From Oreohelix idahoensis (Eukaryota > Mollusca > Gastropoda > Stylommatophora > Oreohelicidae), in the NCBI GenBank assembly GCA_024509875.1, contig JAMPIV010012152.1:377501-441500 (forward strand): 64,000 nucleotides of DNA, given 5' to 3'. The position numbers and the translations under genes were made by a program. Position 1 is the first letter of the stretch, and every line of letters begins with the position of its first letter. Positions 56,667-64,000 of the stretch are shown piece after piece. The notes beneath the pieces were generated by a model, which ran no database searches, had not been told where the DNA came from, and saw nothing but the letters and a program-made list of their open reading frames with translations.

Positions 56667-58515
56667 AATTACGCGAAGGTCTAACATTAAGATGACATCA
56701 TAACTTAATCATCGTTATTTTTGTCACTTTAGACTAATTACGTGAAGGTCTAAAATTAAGATGAAATCATAACTTAATCATCGTTATTTTAGTCACTTAG
56801 ACTAATTACGTGAATGTCTAAAATTAAGATGAAATCATAACTTAGTCATCGTTATTTTTGTCACTTAGACTAATTACGTGAAGGTCTAAAATTAAGATGA
56901 AATCATATCTTAACTCTTAGTATACGAGCGGCCTTTTAGAAAGGCCGATGATCGATCCCCGTCAATAGCGAAAATGTAAAGGTGAATGCATGTTTAGAAC
57001 CACTGAACAATTTAGTTACGTGCATGATATAGGGGTTTCATTTCTTCACATTTTGATAAATAACACTTTATGTATCTTTATAAATAAATTATTTATTGCA
57101 AAATCTGTAACGGTAGTCATGAAATTAGCTCGTTTAATCATCGTTATTTTTGTCACTTAGACTAATTACGTGAAGGTCTAAAATTAAGATGAAATCATAA
57201 CTTAGTCATCGTTATTTGTTTCACTTAGACTAATTACGCGAAGGTCTAAAATTAAGATGACATAATAACTTAATCATCGTTATTTTTGTCACTTAGACTA
57301 ATTACGCGAAGGTCTAAAATTAAGATGAAATCATAACTTAATCATCGTTATTTTTGTCACTTAGACTAATTACGCGAAGGTCTAAAATTAAGATGAAATC
57401 ATAACTTAATCATCGTTATTTTTGTCACTTAGACTAATTACGCGAAGGTCTAAAATTAAGATGAAATCATAACTTAGTCATCGTTATTTGTTTCACTTAG
57501 ACTAATTACGCGAAGGTCTAAAATTAAGATGACATAATAACTTAATCATCGTTATTTTTGTCACTTAGACTAATTACGCGAAGGTCTAAAATTAAGATGA
57601 AATCATAACTTAGTCATCGTTATTTGTTTCACTTAGACTAATTACGCGAAGGTCTAAAATTAAGATGACATAATAACTTAATCATCGTTATTTTTGTCAC
57701 TTAGACTAATTACGCGAAGGTCTAAAATTAAGATGAAATCATAACTTAGTCATCGTTATTTGTTTCACTTAGACTAATTACGCGAAGGTCTAAAATTAAG
57801 ATGAAATCATAACTTAGTCATCGTTATTTGTTTCACTTAGACTAATTACGCGAAGGTCTAAAATTAAGATGACATAATAACTTAATCATCGTTATTTTTG
57901 TCACTTAGACTAATTACGCGAAGGTCTAAAATTAAGATGAAATCATAACTTAGTCATCGTTATTTGTTTCACTTAGACTAATTACGCGAAGGTCTAAAAT
58001 TAAGATGACATAATAACTTAATCATCGTTAATTTTGTCACTGTGACTAATTACGTGAAGGTCTAAAATTAAGATGACATCATAACTTAGTCATCGTTATT
58101 TTTGTCACTGTGACTAATTACGTGAAGGTTTAAAATTAAAATGACATCATAACTTAATCATCGCTATTTTTGTCACTTAAACTAACTACGTGAAGGTCTA
58201 AAATTAAGATGACATCATAACTTAGTCATCGTTATTTTTGTCACTGTGACTAATTACGTGAAGGTTTAAAATTAAAATGACATCATAACTTAATCATCGC
58301 TATTTTTGTCACTTAAACTAACTACGTGAAGGTCTAAAATTAAGATGACATCATAACTTAGTCATCGTTATTTTTGTCACTGTGACTAATTACGTGAAGG
58401 TTTAAAATTAAAATGACATCATAACTTAATCATCGCTATTTTTGTCACTTAAACTAACTACGTGAAGGTTTAAAATTAAGATGACATCATAACTTAGTCA
58501 TCGTTATTTTTTTCA
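56667..58515 (+). repeat. 68-bp satellite array
   Basis: About 24 units of 67-68 bp. Consensus words: TTAGACTAATTACGCGAAGG, TCTAAAATTAAGATGA, CATAACTTAGTCATCGTTAT. Interrupted at about 56914-57134 by unrelated sequence. From about 57135 to 58020 two unit types (GAAATCATAACTTAGTC with TTTGTTTCAC; GACATAATAACTTAATC with TTTTTGTCAC) mostly alternate; after 58030 a different dimer with TGTGACTAATTACGTG and TTAAACTAACTACGTG repeats three times. Each unit carries TTAGAC...GTCTAA inverted words 13 bp apart. Confidence 0.93.
56914..57134. other. Unrelated segment inside the satellite
   Basis: About 220 bp between satellite units. It contains CGGCCTTTTAGAAAGGCCG, a perfect 8-bp stem with a 3-nt loop. 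No ORF; no duplication of flanks could be recognised because the flanks are themselves repeated. Confidence 0.5.
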
Positions 58516-58675
58516 CTCTCTGTGGAGGAAGGAACCAACACTACAGCTGGCCCCCATGCAACACGCATGCGCAAAGCCTTGCAGCAGTTGTTTATGTAGT
58601 AATTTGTTTTATAGAATGAGGATACCAGCAGCCATTGACAGCTTCATATTAATGTCTATGTACTGAGGAGGGGGG

Positions 58676-59772
58676 GGGGGGTAGTAGTACTATCCTTTTT
58701 TTGTCCTTTCTATCCATCATAAAAAGCCTCTATTCTAACTTACATGCAGTGTTGGATCGAGTAATGTAACTTTCGAAGTAAAAACATGAGTACGACACGG
58801 ATGCCCCTTATCAACAACATTATTTTTGACAGCCATAGATTGGTGATGCGCCAGACAACAGAGGGCAGTCCAAGAGGAATTAGATGGACAACATTTTCTA
58901 CACTGGAAGACCTGGAATATGCAGAAGGCATTGCATTACTTTCGCATTCACATCAACACATTCAAGACAAAACCGATGAACTGAATAAGTATGGCCAGCA
59001 GGTTGGCCTGAAAAGCAATCTGAAGAAGACAGAGGTCATGACACAAAATGTGGACAATCCTGAGCCAATAACAGTAAGGAACCAGAAGTTTGAACAGACA
59101 GACACATTTACTTACCTAGGATGCATAGTAACACCTGACGGCGGAACAAGCAAGGACATTAACAACAGAATGAATTAAGCGAGAACTGCCTTTGCTATTC
59201 TCAACAACATTTGCAAATCTTCCCAGTACAGCACAAACACCAAATTAAGACTGTATAAGAGCTGTGTACTTTCTGTGCTTCTCTATGGTGCGGAATGTTG
59301 CAGAGTAACAGAGAAGGAAATGTCGAAACTGTCCTCCTTCCACACAATCTGCCTAAGGAAAATTCTCCGAGTGTTTTGGCCAAACACCATCAGCAACCAA
59401 GAACTACTTATTCGGAGTAACCAGGAGGACATGCACACCATCATAGCTGGCAGACGCTGGAGTTGGGTTGGCCACGTCCATAGAAGGGACCCTGATACCA
59501 TCACAAGAACAGCTATGCTATGGACCCCCGAGGGAAAGCGAAAGAGAGGCCGACCAAAAACAACTTGGCGGAGAACTGTGGAAGCCGAGATGCAAAGAAT
59601 GAACCAGAATTGGGGCACTGTACGAAGGATGGCCGCCGACCGAGCAAGGTGAAATCAATTTGTTGCTGCCCTACAGGACGCCACCAGACGTGATGGCCGC
59701 TGACTGCTTTGACGGTTGTCGGTTATGGATCAAAGAAGACTGAGGGGGTAGTAGTACTATCCTTTCTTTGTC
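58676..59772 (+). mobile_element. RTE-type LINE fragment with long target duplications
   Basis: Direct repeats of about 28 bp (58676-58704 and 59744-59772, sharing GTAGTAGTACTATCCTTT with minor mismatches) flank a 5'-truncated LINE. Coding remnants at 58762-59703; the 3' end lies just after the ORF, as in RTE elements. Confidence 0.85.
58762..59703 (+). pseudogene. RTE reverse transcriptase C-terminal remnant
   Basis: Plus strand: EVKT, a stop in place of the expected Gly, VRHGCPLSTT, IRWTTFSTLEDLEYAEGIALLSH (the catalytic FADD has become YAEG), TDTFTYLGCIVTPDGG, stop at 59176-59178, VLLYGAECC, LRKILRVFWPNTISN, WSWVGHVHRRD, GKRKRGRPKTTWRR, then a TGA at 59650-59652 where Trp is expected, and ATRRDGR. 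Same RTE group as 27527-30380 but another family. Confidence 0.85.
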
Positions 59773-62510
59773 TTACAAAAGGCCTCACGGAGCTAAAGGG
59801 GACTGTTGCTGTCATTTTCGACGGAGTCATCTGTCAAGTTATTTGCTTATGTTTGTATCATAAGTATAATTGTGTCTTTACCTGCGATGTCAGGTTGATT
59901 AGGGGTTGTCTTCCCTTGTTTATTCATTCATTGTGTTTGACCTGTAGGGTCAGAGGTTGACAGTTCGGCGTAGGCCTATGGGAAGGTTTTTTAAGCGGGA
60001 GTGAGATATACTTCCGGGAAGCCGGGAGGTCCTGTTTTTCTGAAGGGACCAAGAGTCCATTGTTTTTCGGGGAGAATCTTCGAAGTAACTGCTATGGCAG
60101 TTTTCCCCAGTGAATCTCTGTGCGTCGGGATGACGACAGAATTCCTTGTGATGTTCTGAGGATTCATTTGCCAGGTAATACCGACCTTTATGCATTATTA
60201 CGCTTTTCGGTGGCAGAACATGTAAAGGATTACCTAGGGTGAACAGCAGCTCACTGATCCGCCATTTCAGAACTTATATATTTGTGCTCGAGGTAGCCAT
60301 CCAAGACTGTTAGTCTTATATTGTCCAGAAATCCAGTGACGAAGATATATTGTGGGAGCCGCAGATTGGCGGAACTTCTATCTACAATAAGTATTACTGC
60401 AGGGTTGATGATAACCTATTTAACAGAAGTACACGGCCGACGTCAGAACGAGGCCTGTGCTTTCGGCTATTATACTACAGCCTGATATGTGCAATTGGCG
60501 GGGAGTGCCAAGTTGCACCTGTGTGTCAAAGTAACTAAGGCATCTGACGCGTTTAGTCAGAGACGCCAAGGGCGACGCTACGAACTGTCATTATTGAAGA
60601 ACTTTGCTATTGACCATGCACGTCTATTCTGATGTTTACCTTTTTGAATGCCAAATGTATACCTATCGATGTCAGGTCAGCATGACCTTGTTACACTGAC
60701 TGTTCCTGTTGATACTATGTGTGTTCCCGTCAATAAATGTCTTGAAACATGCCTGCAGTGTCAAAGCATCCTTGATTACTGCATGTGAGAGTATGGGTTG
60801 CAGGATCTACATCTATACGAGCCTAAACACATTCGCGTCTTCATTCGCACCCACACTCAATTCATCATACGCTCGCACTACACATCTAACAACATGTATA
60901 CTGTCTTGGGCCAGTGATCACATCAACAAGAAAAAAAAGACAGTTACATTTCTGGTGGACCAGTTACGTGGGCTCTTATGATACATTTCTTGTCGCCAAT
61001 GTGGCCTAGAAACTTACATTTCTGATGGACCAGATCTGTGGGTTTAAAAAGAACAGAGCGAGCATTTGACATTATTGTTGACATTTATGGATCCAGAAAT
61101 TTACATTCCTGGTTGGCTGTTACATGTATGATGTCTCCAGTTTTGTCGAGAAAGTTACAAGAAGGACAAGTACACATTACACTTCTGATCTGTGGGTCTA
61201 AGCTACACACGGGACAGCCGTAACACACAGCGCTAATTCTACACTTGCAAGTTTTGGCTACAACAGGACAGATATAGGTCATCAACGGTTGACCCAAATA
61301 AACAGTACGAGCATTTATATTATAATGCTACATAAACCATAACAAGACATGTACTGAAGTTAACATCTAGGCATTTGCTACGTGGACCATAACTGCATAG
61401 AAGGCGGGTTCCTATTGTAAACAGTACTGCTGGTTGTTACACGTTTCATTCAACAACAGACTTTTCTAGGTCAGAGCATTCAAGCTACATTGTTGGAGGT
61501 CAAGTGTCTGTAAACAGTACGTGGAAATAGTAAACATTCAATGTGCAAGCCCTAATTTGAGAAGGTCATAGTAACTTTGGTTCGTGAATACCACTTTATG
61601 TTACAGTGGATTTGACGTTCAGTGCGCGTTTGACATTTCGTTTCTGTGTTCGCAAGGAGCAAGGAATTTATTTTAGTTTCAGCTGTGACTGAACTTGTTC
61701 TGCAACACATTGAAATTGATTGCTATATTATGTTACTTCTGCTGTTTTTGTGTATTTTTCTGCGGGTTTTTCGGTTGGTGGGTCTTACGGTAAATATGCC
61801 ACTTGATCGAGGCTTACTGTAAGCGTTCTGTAGGTGCAAATTTTCTTAATTTGGAAATTTGCTAGTGACAATTGGTCGCTATTGATGTTAGCTGTGATGT
61901 AATTGTACTTAACGTTGTTTTTGTAATATTTTGTCTGTTTTTCAGTTTTGATTGTCGATTTGTTTTGTTTGTATTCTGTAGGTCTCTCCTTTCTTGTGTA
62001 TTTCTCTACACATTTTTGGTTAAAACAGTGTTGCCATTTGTATTGTTTTGTATTTTTGTCTTTGTATTTTTTTTTTGGTTGTACTACATTACTGTCATGC
62101 ACAGTCTACATACACATACTTGGTCATGTTTTGATATTATTGATAAGGTAGACTCTTCATATAGAGTTTGTTAAATAATATTATATAAGATATTTATACA
62201 AGTTCTTTGATAAAAGACTTGTTATCTACAAAGATTGAGACAAGGTGAAATACATATTCAAGTTCTTTATAAAAAAGACTTGTGCCCATAGTGAGTGGGA
62301 TATAAGGGAATTTTTTTTTCCACAGGTACTCAAGTGATTTTTTGGGTACATTATAAACAAGAGGAACATACAAAGTCTTTGTCTAAGACTAAGACAGTAA
62401 AATAAAGTGAAGTGAGTATACAAGTCTAGCATTTCAGACTTGTCTCCCATTGAAGTGGGATAAGGTAATTTATTTAATTTTTTTTCAGGTTTCTGATCTC
62501 AGTAGACAAG
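59773..62510. other. Upstream region of the last LTR element: possible LTR and leader
   Basis: About 2.7 kb, no supportable gene. Between about 60940 and 61520 degenerate reiterations occur (ACATTTCTG.TGGACCAG at 60949 and 61016; AAACAGTAC three times). 61600-62180 is T-rich. 62198-62443 holds three hairpins described separately. Without the 3' LTR in the window no LTR boundary can be set. Confidence 0.4.
62198..62443 (+). promoter_or_regulatory. Three reiterated CAAGT...ACTTG stem-loops in the leader
   Basis: Similar hairpins at 62198-62222, 62259-62283 and 62420-62443, each pairing a CAAGT word with ACTTG (CAAGTCT/AGACTTG in the third). They lie within 315 bp of the Gag ATG. A packaging or translational signal is possible but inferred. 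Confidence 0.5.
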
Positions 62511-64000
62511 ATGTCTACATTGGACTACTTTATTACACAAGGGAGAGCCCTTGATAAGACTGGTCAACAGTTAGAACAATGGGCTGTTGCTCAGTATGAC
62601 AAAGCATTAGCTGCAGAAGAGAAAAAAGCTCAGGCTGAAGAGAAAAGATTAGAAAGAGAAGCTAATATTGCTGCTGAACAAAAGAAATTGCAGATGCAGG
62701 TGGAGGAAAGGAGATTTGAAGCTGAACAAAAGAGATTAGACAAAGAAGCTGCTGCAGAGGAGAGGAAAGCTCAAGCTGAGGCTGAAATCAGAAAAATGGA
62801 ACATGAGGAAAGACTCGCAACTTTGGAGTTAGAGAAATTGAAATTGGCGAGTACGGGTGCTCAGCAAACAACTTCGAGTACGACAAGGGAGTTTGTTAGT
62901 AGGATTAAATTGCCTCATTTCAATCCTTTAAAGGATGACGTAGCAGATTATCTAGATAGATTCCAATTTTTGTGCGATACGCATAACATAAAAAAGGAAA
63001 AATATGTTGAACAACTGATGCCATTTTTTACAGGTGACACAGTGACTACTCTTATGACAATAGACGAACATGAGAGGACTAATTATGATGTTGTCAGGGC
63101 AGCATTACTAAAAAAATATCAACTAAAACAAGAAGACTATCGTCTTCGTTTTAGGACAATGTTGCCAGAAAATGGAGTAGATTTCTCTGATTTTGTTACA
63201 AAGATACGTCGTACATTTACACGATGGGTTGAGTTGTCTCAGATTGAGAAAACATATGAAGGTCTAATGGACTTATTATTGCGAGATAAGGTTTTGTCAT
63301 CTGTTAATGATTCTTTTCTTGCATTCCTTCATGAGCGTAAGCCTAAAAACTTAAAAGAAATGGAGGAATACTGTTGTCAGTATGCCACAGCACATCCCCA
63401 TGCTACAGTTAGCAATTCTAAAGTGAAAGAAGGGTTGCCAGCTGCTTCGGCAACACCATATGGCCCTAATTTCAAAAAAAAATTTCAGGGTGCTCAACAA
63501 AATTGGAATAGGGGAAGTAATCAAAATTACACTCAGAAGCGGAGTAATCCAACACATGATGGTTCTTCGTCTATGCAGTGGAGACAAGATGGTAGTTCTC
63601 GTAATTTTAGTGGTAATAATTTGAGACACTTTCGCAAAGGCTATCCAAATAATAACTATTCAAATTTTCGAGGTAATCATTCTCGACGTCAAGATTATGA
63701 CGATGGTGAATTTAGAAACCGGGATTCAAACCGGAATGATGATTACAATAGGCAATATGATAACAATTACAGGGGAAATGATAGTCGAAATAATTACAGG
63801 GGAAATGATAATCGAGGTAGACCTAGGTTTAACAAGAAAAGACCTTACCAACAGGCAAACTCTGCGCAACAAGAGTTTGATGGAGCCTGTAATACAGTAA
63901 ATGATAGTGGTAACTCTAGGGCTATCACTGGTTGTGCTTTCGATTTTGGGAGAGCAACTGAATGCCCCCAATGCTTAACATTGTTTGACTCATCAACTGT
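62511..64000 (+). CDS. Gag of a further LTR retrotransposon (partial)
   Basis: Starts at the ATG at 62511 (MSTLDYFITQGRALDKTG) and is open to the window end (496 codons). About 20-115: Ala/Glu/Lys/Arg-rich coiled coil. About 125-310: a capsid-like domain (VSRIKLPHFNPLKDDVADYL, LRFRTMLPENGVDFSDF, MEEYCCQYA) with the pattern of SCAN-related Gag. About 330-450: Asn/Arg/Gly-rich, RG and YRGN repeats in place of a zinc knuckle. Then CNTVNDS and ECPQC, possibly the start of a linker to protease. A T-run ending TTTCAGGT lies 23-32 bases upstream and could be a splice acceptor. Clearly diverged from the Gag of A, B and C/D. Confidence 0.85.
   Translation, partial: MSTLDYFITQGRALDKTGQQLEQWAVAQYDKALAAEEKKAQAEEKRLEREANIAAEQKKLQMQVEERRFEAEQKRLDKEAAAEERKAQAEAEIRKMEHEERLATLELEKLKLASTGAQQTTSSTTREFVSRIKLPHFNPLKDDVADYLDRFQFLCDTHNIKKEKYVEQLMPFFTGDTVTTLMTIDEHERTNYDVVRAALLKKYQLKQEDYRLRFRTMLPENGVDFSDFVTKIRRTFTRWVELSQIEKTYEGLMDLLLRDKVLSSVNDSFLAFLHERKPKNLKEMEEYCCQYATAHPHATVSNSKVKEGLPAASATPYGPNFKKKFQGAQQNWNRGSNQNYTQKRSNPTHDGSSSMQWRQDGSSRNFSGNNLRHFRKGYPNNNYSNFRGNHSRRQDYDDGEFRNRDSNRNDDYNRQYDNNYRGNDSRNNYRGNDNRGRPRFNKKRPYQQANSAQQEFDGACNTVNDSGNSRAITGCAFDFGRATECPQCLTLFDSST

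Noticed and set aside
56667..58515. CRISPR-like array
   Set aside because: Repeats are contiguous 68-bp satellite units without unique spacers, in a eukaryotic context.

Overview
The window looks like a gene-poor, transposon-packed stretch of an invertebrate animal genome. I saw no operons, no prokaryotic signals and no convincing host gene. Almost all coding sequence belongs to LTR or non-LTR retrotransposons, often nested inside one another. Microsatellite-rich LINEs, RTE elements resembling those of flatworms and snails, and GMR1-like Ty3/gypsy elements suggest a marine invertebrate, perhaps a lophotrochozoan such as a mollusc. That placement is inference.

Layout. (1) 1-15066, minus strand: a GMR1-like Ty3/gypsy element (called C/D here) with the unusual order Gag-PR-INT-RT. 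Its frame is open throughout the visible part and its 5' LTR is 12656-15066. It is split by (2) element X, 1923-10793, plus strand. X is a non-autonomous LTR-type element with 5-bp target duplications (GAGTA), a 66-bp tandem array in each LTR, and one 641-aa coiled-coil ORF. (3) 15631-24692, plus strand: GMR1-like copy A, with complete 2.41-kb LTRs and CCTGA duplications. (4) 24698-40686: a mixed zone with a diverged repeat pair, a decayed RTE LINE, (AT)n, long (GATA)n arrays mixed with CR1/L2-like LINE pieces, further truncated LINEs, and a foldback/SINE-like element. (5) 40687-54951, minus strand: an APE-endonuclease/RT LINE split by GMR1-like copy B (42617-53801, CACAT duplications). One LTR of B contains a 2.05-kb solo LTR. 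(6) 56667-58515: a 68-bp satellite with higher-order structure. (7) 58705-59743: an RTE fragment with long target duplications. (8) 62511-64000: the Gag start of another LTR element, running off the window.

Most interesting biology. C/D keeps an ordinary DDE integrase. Copies A and B instead carry, at the same place, a different and mutually conserved ~143-aa module that does not look like an integrase core in any frame, preceded by an altered zinc-binding region. In both copies this module ends at an ATG-stop, after which the integrase C-terminus and RT resume in the -1 frame. Copy A also lacks protease, yet its LTRs are nearly identical, so it was probably mobilised recently in trans by a C/D-like element. 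Element X is a second apparent parasite: no polymerase or integrase, but a long intact ORF.

Limits. Alignments were done by eye, so percentages are estimates. LTR ends and target duplications at the named junctions are read directly from the sequence. Clade assignments of the LINEs and all functional proposals for the module and for the X protein are inference.
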